Source of the DNA: Cypionkella aquatica
GTDB lineage: Bacteria; Pseudomonadota; Alphaproteobacteria; Rhodobacterales; Rhodobacteraceae
Assembly (NCBI RefSeq): GCF_030161095.1
Contig: NZ_BSPP01000010.1
Location: 310,001-374,000 of the forward strand
Direction of reading: 5' to 3'
Length of the DNA stretch: 64,000 nucleotides
Shown here: positions 9,112 through 18,080 of the stretch, piece after piece
How positions within the stretch are numbered: the first letter of the stretch is position 1
Layout of the letters: every line of letters begins with the position of its first letter
Notes under the pieces: generated by a model
The model's input: only the letters and a program-made list of their open reading frames with translations
Database searches by the model: none
What the model was told of the DNA's origin: nothing
Made by a program: the position numbers and the translations under genes

Positions 9112-10173
9112 ATGCGTTTTTTGACGGTTAAACTTTTGGCAGCGACAGCTTTGTCGCTGACACTCGCGGCCTGCGTGCCCGGTGCAGTGCCTTTGGACGG
9201 GGCCACCCCCGGCGTGGCACAGGCTCCGGTGCCGACCGATAACGTGGCGCATTACATGGGCGTCACCGACGATGGCTTTACCGTGCCGACGGTTCCGGTG
9301 GAAAAGGTGCCTGCCGCCTATCAGGTGCAGCAGGTTGAGTTTGCCAGCGCCGAAGCGGTGGGCACCATCATCATCCACCCCGCTGAAAAGCATCTCTACT
9401 ATATCAACGGCAAAAACACCGCGTTGCGCTATGGCATTTCGGTTGGCAAAGCTGGCTTCCAATGGGCAGGTGTCGCCGATATCACAAGCCGCACGCATTG
9501 GCCGAAATGGACTCCGCCGCCAGAAATGATCGAGCGCAAGCCCGAACTGGCCAAATGGGCCAAGGGCCAACCGGGCGGTCCGACCAATCCTTTGGGCGCG
9601 CGCGCGTTGTATCTGACCACCAATGGCGTCGATTATGGCTACCGCATCCACGGCACGCCGGAATGGTCGTCGATCGGCAAGAACGCCTCTTCGGGCTGTA
9701 TCCGCATGATCAACCAAGACGTGATGGATCTGTACAACCGGGTGCAAGATGGCGCCAAAGTCGTGGTTCTGAACGCCGATGGCACATACCCCGACAAGCT
9801 GAAACTGCCGCCACCCGCGCCGAAAAAGAAAAAACCCGCAGTCGCGCCGGTTGAAGCTGTGGCACCTGTGCTAACCGCAACCCCAACCATGTTGCCGGGG
9901 GCCGCGACCCTGCCAACAGCACCAACTGCGGCAACGGCACCAGCCGCAACTGGCACGATGTCCCCCGCCGAGACGATGGCACCAGATGCAACCATGGCCC
10001 CTGCAGAGACGATGGCCCCTGCAACCACGGTCCCCGCTGCAACCGTAGCGCCCGCAGCCCCTGCCCCAGTGGCGACGGCACCCGCAGCCACGGCACCCGC
10101 CGCAGCGCCCGCCACGACCACTCCCAGCACCTGCACGCAGCCCCTGGTCAATGGCCTGTGCCCGCAGCCTTAA
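9112..10173 (+). CDS. L,D-transpeptidase (YkuD) lipoprotein
   Basis: Cell-wall enzyme expected to make 3-3 peptidoglycan cross-links or attach lipoproteins. Residues 1-21 form a lipoprotein signal with lipobox LAAC (Cys21). The YkuD catalytic motif lies in YRIHGTPEWSSIGKNASSGC followed by IRM, with the His and the nucleophilic Cys. After the domain (about residue 230) comes a Lys-rich stretch and roughly 100 residues of Ala/Pro/Thr/Met low-complexity sequence with AETMAP-like repeats, perhaps a spacer through the periplasm. The last residues contain two cysteines (STCTQPLVNGLCPQP). A strong terminator follows. The tail length probably varies between strains. Confidence 0.88.
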   Translation: MRFLTVKLLAATALSLTLAACVPGAVPLDGATPGVAQAPVPTDNVAHYMGVTDDGFTVPTVPVEKVPAAYQVQQVEFASAEAVGTIIIHPAEKHLYYINGKNTALRYGISVGKAGFQWAGVADITSRTHWPKWTPPPEMIERKPELAKWAKGQPGGPTNPLGARALYLTTNGVDYGYRIHGTPEWSSIGKNASSGCIRMINQDVMDLYNRVQDGAKVVVLNADGTYPDKLKLPPPAPKKKKPAVAPVEAVAPVLTATPTMLPGAATLPTAPTAATAPAATGTMSPAETMAPDATMAPAETMAPATTVPAATVAPAAPAPVATAPAATAPAAAPATTTPSTCTQPLVNGLCPQP

Positions 10174-10207
10174 GGCCGCAACCGTAAACCACTAACAATG
10201 CCAATAG

Positions 10208-10239
10208 AAAAACCCGCCTCAATCCGAGGCGGGTTTTTT
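10208..10239. terminator. Bidirectional Rho-independent terminator
   Basis: AAAAACCCGCCTC and GAGGCGGGTTTTTT form a long stem around AATCC. It lies between convergent genes (L,D-transpeptidase and D-lyxose isomerase) and has A- and T-runs on both sides, so it works for both strands. Confidence 0.9.
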
Positions 10240-10260
10240 GCTTTTGCAAGCGCTGCTAAG

Positions 10261-10944
10261 TTACAGCCACTTGTCGTAATCGCTGACCAGCAGATGGGTC
10301 GGGGCCACATCCTCGTCAATATCGGCAAAACGGCCAATGGGCTCGCGGAACACATTGTCGGTCACATCGTCATTGACGGTCGATACCTCGCCAATCAGCA
10401 CATCGCCACCCTCGCCCCAAAACGCGTGCCAATCCCCCGGCATCAGCGTCACGGACTCACCCGGAGCCAGCCGCAGCTTGTCGCCCGGTTTATAGGCCCG
10501 TTCGATCCCGTCACACCGCACCACGCCGCCGCGATCCTCTGCCCAGTTGCCCGCGTCGTCCGAGCCATAAAGCTCCACGATCAAAGTCGCCCCGCCGCGG
10601 TTGATGATATCCTCGGCCTTGATGACATGGGTATGCATCGGCGACAGCTGATCCTGCCGCGAAATCAAGAGCTTCTCGGCATAGCACATGCCACCGCCAC
10701 GTTGCAGATCGTCCAAAGAGCCATTGCGCAAGGTGAACAGAAACAGCCCCATCTGATCAAACCGACCCTGACCGTAATCGGTGATATCCCAGCCACAACG
10801 GCCCTCGATCACGCGGCCTGCGATCGGTTTATGCGCCTTAAATTCCTCTGGCGACCAGTTGGCAAACGGCGGCAACACAAAGCCATATTGGCGCACCATC
10901 TCTTCTGCGCCAGCCATAATCTCATTGATACGCGACCGCTTCAT
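10261..10944 (-). CDS. D-lyxose/D-mannose isomerase (cupin fold)
   Basis: Predicted sugar isomerase interconverting D-lyxose and D-xylulose (often also D-mannose and D-fructose), a single-domain cupin metalloenzyme. The N-terminus (MKRSRINEIMAGAEEMV, LPPFANW) and the metal-binding region around MHTHVIKAEDIINRGG match my memory of the family, with further ligands in DWHAFWGE. Length is 227 aa. The start at 10944 is preferred to the in-frame ATG at 10950 because GGGAGG lies six bases before 10944 but abuts 10950. It appears to be a single-gene unit; no sugar transporter lies beside it, so the physiological substrate is open. Confidence 0.8.
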   Translation of the reverse strand: MKRSRINEIMAGAEEMVRQYGFVLPPFANWSPEEFKAHKPIAGRVIEGRCGWDITDYGQGRFDQMGLFLFTLRNGSLDDLQRGGGMCYAEKLLISRQDQLSPMHTHVIKAEDIINRGGATLIVELYGSDDAGNWAEDRGGVVRCDGIERAYKPGDKLRLAPGESVTLMPGDWHAFWGEGGDVLIGEVSTVNDDVTDNVFREPIGRFADIDEDVAPTHLLVSDYDKWL

Positions 10945-11055
10945 CTTCATCCTCCCAAGAATCTCGCCGCAGTATACCGTCAATGTTTGCGCCAACAACG
11001 CCAATCAGGATCGGAATTCGCGCGAATTCCGGCACGATTTTCGCGCGAAAATCGG

Positions 11056-11283
11056 CTATGACAACCGCCTGATCGGTTCATTGTTGCAAAAAATCACAAA
11101 CTGCCCGGCGTTTTCCACCACGGGAAATCCCCGCCGCTTGGCTTCCGTCAGAAACGCATCACGCCCGATGTAGTGCTCCACATCCCGAACCTTGCGCCTG
11201 ACGATGGCACCACGCGCCGCCGCCTGCGAGCCAAAAAGCTCCAAGAAAAATTGCTGCGGGCTGATCGGAGGCAAAGCGGACAT
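11056..11283 (-). CDS. Small conserved-looking protein, function unknown
   Basis: Protein of 75 aa (MSALPPISPQQFFLELFGSQ onward) rich in Arg, with the segment VVENAGQFVIFCNNEPIR at the C-terminus. I recall similar short proteins in Rhodobacter relatives, sometimes misannotated as a phosphoribosylanthranilate isomerase; it is far too short for that enzyme. It has no membrane segment or known motif. A GTG start six codons upstream (11301) is possible; neither start has a strong ribosome site. Base use and codon bias look like neighbouring genes, which supports coding. Confidence 0.55.
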   Translation of the reverse strand: MSALPPISPQQFFLELFGSQAAARGAIVRRKVRDVEHYIGRDAFLTEAKRRGFPVVENAGQFVIFCNNEPIRRLS

Positions 11284-11316
11284 GCAGATATCTTGCCGCA
11301 CTTTGGTTAAAAAACC

Positions 11317-12186
11317 CTAAACGCGCGCCGCCCAAGCCCGCACGGCATCGCCAAAGGCGGTGAACAACGGCCGCGACACCGGGTCATTGGCGGCGTTCCA
11401 CTCAGGGTGCCATTGCACCGACAGCGTAAACCCCGGCGCATCCTGCACATATAGCGCTTCGGGGGTGCCATCGGGGGCTGTGCCATCAATCACAATCCGG
11501 CTGCCCACCCGCGCCACACCCTGACCATGCAGGGTATTTGTCATCACCTCGGCAGCACCCATCATCCGGGCGAACACCCCGCCGGGGTTAAAGCTGACCA
11601 CATGGCGATGCGCGAACACCTCTTCCATCGTGCCCTCGGGCGGCATGCGGTGGTTCAAGCGCCCCGGCAGATCCCGGATCTCGGGGTAAAGCGAGCCGCC
11701 CATCGCCACATTGACCTCTTGAAACCCCCGGCAAACCCCCAAAAACGGCTGCCCGCTGTCGACACAAGCCCGGATCAGCGGCAAAGTGATCGCATCACGC
11801 CCCCGGTCAAACGCGCCATGCGCCGGGGTTTCCGGCTCGCCATATTCATCGGGATGCACATTCGGGCGCCCCCCGGTCAGCAAGAACCCATCACAGGCCG
11901 CCATCAGATCGGCCACCGAGACGAAACGTGGATCAGCTGGCACGATCAGCGGCACGCAGCCCGCCACTTCTGCCACCGCTTCCGAGTTGATGTGACCCGC
12001 CGCATGCACCTCGTAGCGATCATTCATCATATGCGCATTGCCGATGATCCCAACCACCGGGCGGCGCTGCGGTGCCGCCCTGCCCAAGCTGGGTGCCGTC
12101 AGTTTGGGCAAGGGAGTGTCGGGTTTCGCAAGATCGGGCTTAACAAGATCGTGTTCCGCAAGATCGGGCATCGCAAGATGGGGCAT
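11317..12186 (-). CDS. Class I glutamine-amidotransferase-like peptidase (C26, PuuD-like)
   Basis: Predicted gamma-glutamyl hydrolase family enzyme. The nucleophile elbow is FLGVCRGFQEVNVA and the catalytic His/Glu pair is in VQWHPEWNA; TGGRPNVHP forms the oxyanion region. Relatives include PuuD, which splits gamma-glutamyl-GABA in putrescine breakdown, but no other polyamine gene is near, so substrate is open. The core fold begins at RRPVVGIIGN. Before it the frame reads through a pentapeptide repeat (PDLAx) encoded by a 15-bp tandem repeat that carries several candidate ATGs (12171, 12186); open frame extends to 12255. The start is therefore uncertain; 12186 gives 289 aa with AGG about 8 bases upstream. 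Confidence 0.75.
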   Translation of the reverse strand: MPHLAMPDLAEHDLVKPDLAKPDTPLPKLTAPSLGRAAPQRRPVVGIIGNAHMMNDRYEVHAAGHINSEAVAEVAGCVPLIVPADPRFVSVADLMAACDGFLLTGGRPNVHPDEYGEPETPAHGAFDRGRDAITLPLIRACVDSGQPFLGVCRGFQEVNVAMGGSLYPEIRDLPGRLNHRMPPEGTMEEVFAHRHVVSFNPGGVFARMMGAAEVMTNTLHGQGVARVGSRIVIDGTAPDGTPEALYVQDAPGFTLSVQWHPEWNAANDPVSRPLFTAFGDAVRAWAARV

Positions 12187-12189
12187 GAC
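12130..12189. repeat. 15-bp tandem repeat at the 5' end of the C26 hydrolase gene
   Basis: Four units of 15 bp start at 12130, 12145, 12160 and 12175, each beginning AAGAT(C/G)G. Being a multiple of three, they encode a five-residue repeat around PDL on the minus strand. Two units contain an in-frame ATG, so copy-number change would alter the N-terminus or the start without shifting frame. Confidence 0.75.
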
Positions 12190-12411
12190 GGGCCTGCTTT
12201 GATAATCTGCCCCCAACATAGCAAACCACATGGCAAGATGAAGGGCCAAAGCCACACTCTGCCCGCCATCTTGTCACATCTGCCTGATTTTGCGCCACTG
12301 CAGCGGCCCAATCGCAGGCCCCGCCCCCGCAATGCGCCGAATATTATCGCAAACCCGGTGGACCAACCTTGCCGCATTGCCTAAACAAGCGCCAATCCAG
12401 CAGGAATTTCG

Positions 12412-13314
12412 ATGCCAAGCGTCCGTCCCCCACCCGCATCGCCGCTGATCGGCGTCGCTTTCATGCTTGGGGCGATGGCAAGCCTGCCCCTGATCGACGT
12501 TTTCGCCAAGCTCCTTGGCCAACAAGGCGTGCCTGTGCTGCAAATCGTCTGGGCCAGACTGGCGGTCGGAGCGGTGGTGGCGCTGCCCTTCGCGCTTGGC
12601 CATCGCAGCCCGAAAGGCCTGATCCCGGATCGCCCGCTCTATCATTGCTTTCGCTCGGGCTTCCTGATCCTCGCCACCTTCTGCTTTTTTCTGGCGCTGA
12701 AATTCCTGCCCATCGCCGATGCCTTGGCGATCTTCTTCGTGCAGCCATTGGTCGTCACCGTGCTGTCAGTGCTGGTGCTGAAAGAGGCGGTGCCGCGCAA
12801 CCGCTGGGCCGCAGTCGCCGTGGGATTTATCGGCACGCTGATCATCATTCGCCCCGGCTTTGTCGCGCTGAACCCCGGCAGCCTGCTGGCCTTGGCCGCA
12901 GGCAGCTTCCTTGCGATCTATTTCGTGATGACCCGGCATATCGCTGGCCGCGCCCCGGCGATGGTGACAACCTTTCAAACCAATGCTGTTGGCGGCTTGA
13001 TGCTCAGCCTTGCGATGCCCTTCATCTGGCATCCCCCCACCGCAACCCAATGGCTGATGTGCGCGGGCCTTGGCGCGATTGCCACCTTCGGCCACTACCT
13101 GATCGTGCGCGCCTATGACTACTCCGAAGCCTCGCTGCTGGCCCCGCTCGCCTATACCGAGATGATCGTCGCCACTGCCGCAGGCTGGTATTTCTTTAAG
13201 GACTTCCCCGATGCGATGACCTTCCTTGGCGTCGCGGTGCTGATCGCCTGCGCGCTTTACATCACCCTGACTGAACGCAGCCGCCCCACGCCAGAGGCGA
13301 TCGAGCAGCCCTGA
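12412..13314 (+). CDS. EamA/DMT-family transporter
   Basis: Integral membrane protein of 300 aa with ten predicted helices in two EamA repeats, typical of drug/metabolite transporters that export amino acids, nucleosides or similar small molecules. The first repeat starts at GVAFMLGAMASLPLIDVFAK; its last helices show AIFFVQPLVVTVLSVLVLKE, and the second repeat ends at GVAVLIACALYITLTE. The ATG at 12412 has AGGAA upstream. It is divergent from the C26 hydrolase. No substrate can be inferred. Confidence 0.88.
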   Translation: MPSVRPPPASPLIGVAFMLGAMASLPLIDVFAKLLGQQGVPVLQIVWARLAVGAVVALPFALGHRSPKGLIPDRPLYHCFRSGFLILATFCFFLALKFLPIADALAIFFVQPLVVTVLSVLVLKEAVPRNRWAAVAVGFIGTLIIIRPGFVALNPGSLLALAAGSFLAIYFVMTRHIAGRAPAMVTTFQTNAVGGLMLSLAMPFIWHPPTATQWLMCAGLGAIATFGHYLIVRAYDYSEASLLAPLAYTEMIVATAAGWYFFKDFPDAMTFLGVAVLIACALYITLTERSRPTPEAIEQP

Positions 13315-13362
13315 CGCAAAGTGCTTCAAAGCAACCGCCCGCCGCCTGCCACCGCGCAAGGT

Positions 13363-13414
13363 GAGTATTTGGAAAAGAGCAACTCGAAAGCAGCTTGCTC
13401 TTTGCGAAATACTC
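13363..13414. repeat. Imperfect long inverted repeat downstream of the EamA gene
   Basis: GAGTATTT...AAAGAGCAA (13363-13382) pairs with TTGCTCTTT...AAATACTC (13395-13414). It is followed by CCCGCGGAG, resembling the AAATACTCCCGCCGGAGGC variant at 38231, so it may be a diverged relative of that palindrome family. It lies between convergent genes. Confidence 0.6.
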
Positions 13415-13524
13415 CCCGCGGAGCGTTCCACACCGCCCCCAAGCCCAATGCCAAACAACGATGCCCCGGCAGAGCGGTTTTGGCGGCCTCGATGGCGGCC
13501 AAAACCGCACCACCTGCCAGCTGC

Positions 13525-13947
13525 TCAGGCGCGCGAGAACCGCAATACCCCGGCAATCCCCGAAGCGCCGCCGTTATCTGCGCTGTGATTAACCCCATCC
13601 ACCACCACAACTTCGGCAAAATCAAACGGAGATACCCCCGCCAGACAAGCCACATTGATGCCCAACTGCTCTGGGTTCGAGCGCCGCTGATGATGCGTGT
13701 AGATGCCGCAGGTCTTGCAGAAGTAATGCCGCGCGGTCTTGCTGTTGAATTGATAAAGGCTCAGATGATCCGCGCCCTGCACAAAACGGATGTCGCCAAC
13801 CTGCGCCGAGACCGCAATCGCCCCGCGCATCCGGCAATAGGAACACGAACACCGCCGCGCCGTGTTGAACCCATCGCTCAGCCGCACATGAAACTGCACA
13901 GCGCCACAATGACATTGGCCAAAATGCGCGGTGTCACTGGTCTCCAT
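13525..13947 (-). CDS. GFA-family zinc protein (glutathione-dependent formaldehyde-activating-like)
   Basis: Small 140-aa protein of the GFA/DUF636 family, zinc-binding folds related to glutathione-dependent formaldehyde-activating enzyme. The ligand cysteines are visible in QCHCGAVQF, RRCSCSYCRMRG and FCKTCGIYTHH. Most family members have no proven reaction, and the name should not be read as formaldehyde metabolism here. It is monocistronic by position. The ATG at 13947 fits the usual N-terminus just before the first Cys motif. Confidence 0.85.
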   Translation of the reverse strand: METSDTAHFGQCHCGAVQFHVRLSDGFNTARRCSCSYCRMRGAIAVSAQVGDIRFVQGADHLSLYQFNSKTARHYFCKTCGIYTHHQRRSNPEQLGINVACLAGVSPFDFAEVVVVDGVNHSADNGGASGIAGVLRFSRA

Positions 13948-14130
13948 AGCATCCCCCTTTCGCTCTGCCCAAACTCAGGCTCACAGCCTGCATTTAAAAC
14001 GACGGATCACGTCCAAAACCCCTGATCGCCGATCCCGATCCTGGCAATGCGGCACCGGCAGGACAATTGCATCCCCGGCAGCGCGATCCTGGCCGCCTCG
14101 ATGGCGGGCAGGATCGCCCCTCCTACAGGG

Positions 14131-15339
14131 TCACCCCCCCGCGCCAGCCGCAACCACAGCCGCCGCCGCAGCCAGTGCCCCCGGACCATGCGGAATATCC
14201 AGCGCGATCATCCCCGCCTCCATCACCGCCACAGCCCCCAAAGTCATATGCGCGTTGACATGCCCCATATGCGCCACCCGCAAAAAGCCATGGTAAGCCG
14301 GGTCCGAACTCGGCGCCATGCCAAGCCCGATCCCCAAAGTCACCCCAGCCTTATGCTCGCACCATTGCCGCAACCGCGTCGCATGCGGAGCGCCAAACCG
14401 CGCCGCCGTCACCGAGCGTCCACGATGGGCCGCATCCGCCACGTTCATCCCAATGGCAGGATTGCCCGAAGACCAGCAGTCAAACGCTGCCCAGACCGTG
14501 CGCGCCAGACACTCATGCCGCGCCCAGACCGCAGGCAAACCCTCGTCCAAAATCATGGTAAGCGCCTCGCGCAACCCATAAAGATGATGCGTGGGCGCAG
14601 TGCCATTCCACAGCTGCCAGAACTCTGCCCCATCGGCGCGCGGCGTCCAATCCCAATAGGGTGAGCGTAGATCCGCCGCCGCTGTCGCCGCCCGCGCCTT
14701 GTCGGAAAACCACACGAACCCCATGCCCGGCGGTGTCATCAAGCCCTTCTGGCTGGCGGCCACCGTGATATCGACCCCCCAGTCATCCATGCGGTATTCA
14801 TCGCAGCCCATACTGGCAATGCAATCCACCGCCAGTAAAGCCGGATGCCCGACCAGATCCATCACCGCCCGCAGCGCCGCCACATCGGTGCGGATGGTCG
14901 AGGCCGTGTCCACCTGCGTCGTCAGCACCGCCTTGATCCGGTGCGCGGGATCCGCCCGCAGCGCGGCCTCAACCAAGCCCATATCCATCGGTGCGGATTT
15001 CCCGAAATCCAGCACCTCGACCTCGATGCCCACCGCCCGCGCCGAATTGGCCCAACCAATGCCAAACTGCCCGGTCGCCAGCACCAAAGCCTTGTCCCCG
15101 CGTGAGAACATATTGGCGTTCGCCGCCTCCCAGACCGCATGGCCGTTGCCAATGTAGGCCGCAACCGATCCCTTGGTCCCGGCCACCGCCTTTAGATCCG
15201 GCCACAGCGAGTCGACCAGCGCATAAAGATCGCCCTCATAGATATTGGGGGCTGCGCGGTGCATCGCCGCAAGCACCCTGTCGGGCATCACAGAAGGGCC
15301 GGGAATGGCAAGGTAAGCGCGGCCGTTGGCAAGGGTCAT
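14131..15339 (-). CDS. Class V aminotransferase (serine/alanine-glyoxylate type)
   Basis: PLP enzyme of the alanine-glyoxylate / serine-glyoxylate / serine-pyruvate group, 402 aa. The start YLAIPGPSVMPDRVLAAM is typical; VDCIASMGCDEY contains the ring-nitrogen Asp, and K198 in AASQKGLMTPPG is the PLP lysine. The family transfers the amino group of serine or alanine to glyoxylate, relevant to photorespiration-like or serine-cycle metabolism. No serine-cycle gene is adjacent. The C-terminus is low in complexity (Ala-rich) and may be extended relative to relatives. Confidence 0.87.
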   Translation of the reverse strand: MTLANGRAYLAIPGPSVMPDRVLAAMHRAAPNIYEGDLYALVDSLWPDLKAVAGTKGSVAAYIGNGHAVWEAANANMFSRGDKALVLATGQFGIGWANSARAVGIEVEVLDFGKSAPMDMGLVEAALRADPAHRIKAVLTTQVDTASTIRTDVAALRAVMDLVGHPALLAVDCIASMGCDEYRMDDWGVDITVAASQKGLMTPPGMGFVWFSDKARAATAAADLRSPYWDWTPRADGAEFWQLWNGTAPTHHLYGLREALTMILDEGLPAVWARHECLARTVWAAFDCWSSGNPAIGMNVADAAHRGRSVTAARFGAPHATRLRQWCEHKAGVTLGIGLGMAPSSDPAYHGFLRVAHMGHVNAHMTLGAVAVMEAGMIALDIPHGPGALAAAAAVVAAGAGG

Positions 15340-15432
15340 GTCAGGCTCCAGATATAGACGTCACATGGCTATCGGGGCACTGATGCCGCGTCAATCGCCA
15401 GCCGCCACACCGCCGTTGCTGCCCCACCACGC

Positions 15433-17250
15433 TTGCCCTTGGCCGACGCGCAAGCTAGACCAAAGCAACGCCAGCCCCCAACCGACGCGCAACCGAAAGC
15501 CTCGCCTTTGTCCGCAGCCTCCGCCAACCCCAGCCTGTTCCGGCGCTTTTGGGCGAATTATATCCATCGGCACAGCTGGGGCATCCTGTTGTGCCTGCTG
15601 TTGATGATCGTCGAAGGCAGCGCGCTTGGCGGCCTGTCCTACCTGCTGAAGCCTTTGTTCGACGTCGTCTTCACCCCCGGCGGCGAAACCGCGCTCTATG
15701 GTGTGGGGTTCGCCATCTTCGGTCTGTTCGCCGCACGCGCCTTCACGGTGGTGGTGTCGCGGACCTTGATCTGGTCGATCTCGCAAAAAGTCTCGGCCGC
15801 GATGCAATCTGATCTTTTGCGCCATATCCTGACGCTGGACGCGCCATTTTTTCAAACCAACCCGCCCGGCGTGCTGATCGAGCGCGTGCAAGGCGACACC
15901 GCCGCCGTGCAAGGCATCTGGAGCGCTTTGGTCACCGGCATCGGCCGCGATCTGTTGGGGCTGGTGGCGCTGATGGCGGTCGCGGTCTCGATTGATCTGC
16001 GCTGGACGCTGGCGGCGCTGATCGGCGCACCCTTGCTGATCCTGCCCGCCGCCCTCCTGCAACGCTATGTGCGGCGCAAATCGCGCGAACTGCGCGAGCA
16101 AGCCGGCCAACGCGCCACCCGGCTCGATGAGATTTTTCACGGCATCAACGCAGTTAAGTTGAACCGGATGGAAGATTACCAGACCACCCGCTTTCGCAAC
16201 GTGCTGAAAACCATCCGCCGCGCCGAAGTGCGTTCGGTGTTTGGCCGCAGCCTGATGCCGGGGATGATTGATCTGGTGACGGGCCTTGGCTTTTTCGCCG
16301 TGCTGCTGATGGCAGGGGATGAGATTTCCTCGGGCCAGCGCACCACCGGCGATTTCATGTCGTTTTTCACCGCAATGTCGCTGACCTTCCAGCCTTTGCG
16401 CCGTCTGGGGGAAATGTCTGGCACTTGGCAAGTCGCCTCCGCCAGTCTGGAGCGGATCTATGCCCTGCTCGACTCCCGCCCCGCCTATCCGCGCCCGCAG
16501 ATCAGCGGCACCGTGCCCGCCGCAGGTCCACCCGAAATCCGCTTTGACAATGTGACCTTCGCGCATGGCGACCAAGCGGTGCTGCACGGGCTGTCCTTTG
16601 TTGCCGAGGCTGGCAAAACCACCGCCCTTGTCGGCGCGTCAGGCGCGGGCAAAAGCACGGTGTTTCATCTGCTGACCGGGCTGCTGGAACCCGCTTCGGG
16701 TGCTATACTGATCGGCGGTGCCACAACCACGCAGATGTCGCTGGCCGATCAGCGCGCGCTCTTTGCCACCGTGACCCAGGATTCCGCGCTGTTTGATGAG
16801 ACGTTGGCTGAGAATATCGCCCTTGGCCGCGCGGTTGATCCCGATGCGCTGGAACGCGCGCTGCAAGCCGCCCATGTGGTGGACTTTCTGCCAGCCCTGT
16901 CGCGCGGAGTGCAAACCCCGGTCGGGCCGCGCGGCTCGGCCTTGTCGGGCGGTCAGCGGCAGCGGGTCGCGATTGCGCGCGCGCTGGTGCAGGACGCCCC
17001 GGTGCTGCTGTTGGATGAAGCCACCTCGGCGCTGGATGCCCAATCTGAATCGGTGGTCGCGGGGGCCTTGGCTTTGGGCAGCTTGGGCCGCACCACATTG
17101 GTGATCGCCCACCGCTTGGCCACAGTGCGCGATGCCGACAAAATCGTGGTGATGGATCACGGCAGGGTTGCGGAAACCGGCACGCATGACCAACTTCTGG
17201 CACAGGGCGGGCTTTATGCCGGGCTCTACCGCCTGCAATTCAAGGACTAG
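15433..17250 (+). CDS. MsbA-type ABC exporter (fused membrane and ATPase domains)
   Basis: Half-transporter of 605 aa that should act as a homodimer in the inner membrane, flipping lipids or exporting hydrophobic molecules. About six helices span residues 45-310. The ATPase shows Walker A VGASGAGKST, signature LSGGQRQRVAIARAL, Walker B VLLLDEATSALD and the H-loop LVIAHRLATV. The start is uncertain: I see no ATG before the first helix in this frame, so the TTG at 15433 is taken, without a good ribosome site. The YgfZ-like gene follows after 3 bp, so the two form an operon. An MsbA role in lipid A export is possible but not shown. Confidence 0.88.
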   Translation: MPLADAQARPKQRQPPTDAQPKASPLSAASANPSLFRRFWANYIHRHSWGILLCLLLMIVEGSALGGLSYLLKPLFDVVFTPGGETALYGVGFAIFGLFAARAFTVVVSRTLIWSISQKVSAAMQSDLLRHILTLDAPFFQTNPPGVLIERVQGDTAAVQGIWSALVTGIGRDLLGLVALMAVAVSIDLRWTLAALIGAPLLILPAALLQRYVRRKSRELREQAGQRATRLDEIFHGINAVKLNRMEDYQTTRFRNVLKTIRRAEVRSVFGRSLMPGMIDLVTGLGFFAVLLMAGDEISSGQRTTGDFMSFFTAMSLTFQPLRRLGEMSGTWQVASASLERIYALLDSRPAYPRPQISGTVPAAGPPEIRFDNVTFAHGDQAVLHGLSFVAEAGKTTALVGASGAGKSTVFHLLTGLLEPASGAILIGGATTTQMSLADQRALFATVTQDSALFDETLAENIALGRAVDPDALERALQAAHVVDFLPALSRGVQTPVGPRGSALSGGQRQRVAIARALVQDAPVLLLDEATSALDAQSESVVAGALALGSLGRTTLVIAHRLATVRDADKIVVMDHGRVAETGTHDQLLAQGGLYAGLYRLQFKD

Positions 17251-17253
17251 ATC

Positions 17254-18003
17254 ATGCTGGGTGAAACCGCCGCCGACCGCCGCGTCTACACCGTCACCGG
17301 GGCCGATCGGCTGACATTCCTGCAAGGCATGGTCAGCAATGATGTGCTGCCCTTGGGGCGCGGCGATGGCGCGGTTTGGGCAGCGCTGCTGACCCCACAA
17401 GGCAAATATCTCGCCGATTTTCTGCTGATCGCCCAAGGCGACCGCCTGCTTTTGGACATCAAAGACAGCATTGCCGAACCCACCATCCGCCGCCTCTCAA
17501 TGTATCGCCTGCGCGCCGATGTGCAATTTGCCGCCAGCGATCTGAAGGTCGCGCGCGGCTTGGGCGCGACCCCGCCCGGCGCGATCGCCGACCCGCGCCA
17601 CCCGGCGCTTGGTTGGCGCGGCTACGGCGCCGCTGGTGGCGCACCCGAGATCGACTGGGACGCCATCCGCGTCGCCCATTGCATCCCCGAGTCCGGCATC
17701 GAGCTGATCCCCGATGACAGCTACCTGCTGGAATCCGGCTTTGAACGCCTGCACGGCGTCGATTTCCGCAAGGGCTGCTATGTCGGCCAAGAAGTCACCG
17801 CCCGGATGAAGCACAAGACCGAGCTGAAAAAGGGCCTGATCACCGTCAGCATCGACGGCGCAGCCCCCCCCGGCACCCCAATCTTGCAAGGCGAGAAACC
17901 CGCAGGCACCCTGTTCACCCAATCTGGCAACAAAGCCATCGCCTATTTGCGCTTTGACCGCAGCGATAACCTCACCGCAGGCAGCGCGAAAATCACGCTG
18001 TAA
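17254..18003 (+). CDS. YgfZ/CAF17-type folate-binding protein
   Basis: Protein of 249 aa related to the GcvT aminomethyltransferase fold, acting with tetrahydrofolate in repair or assembly of certain Fe-S enzymes. The signature KGCYVGQEVTARMKHK (about residues 174-189) contains the conserved Cys of the YgfZ family. GcvT itself is larger (about 360 aa) and lacks this Cys motif, which excludes a glycine cleavage role. It directly follows the ABC exporter gene in the same operon; a functional link between the two is not obvious. Confidence 0.88.
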   Translation: MLGETAADRRVYTVTGADRLTFLQGMVSNDVLPLGRGDGAVWAALLTPQGKYLADFLLIAQGDRLLLDIKDSIAEPTIRRLSMYRLRADVQFAASDLKVARGLGATPPGAIADPRHPALGWRGYGAAGGAPEIDWDAIRVAHCIPESGIELIPDDSYLLESGFERLHGVDFRKGCYVGQEVTARMKHKTELKKGLITVSIDGAAPPGTPILQGEKPAGTLFTQSGNKAIAYLRFDRSDNLTAGSAKITL

Positions 18004-18018
18004 TCCCTGCGCAATACC

Positions 18019-18052
18019 TCATCCTCTCTGCTTAAATATCCCCGCCGGAGGC
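18019..18052. repeat. Single arm of the GCCTCCGGCGGGGATATTT repeat family
   Basis: These 34 bases are identical to 7822-7855 upstream of kynA, including the TCATCCTCTCTGCTT leader, but here no complementary arm follows. It lies between the convergent ygfZ-like and IMPase-like genes. Confidence 0.75.
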
Positions 18053-18080
18053 ATCCGACCTTTCAACCTATGCCCAAACC

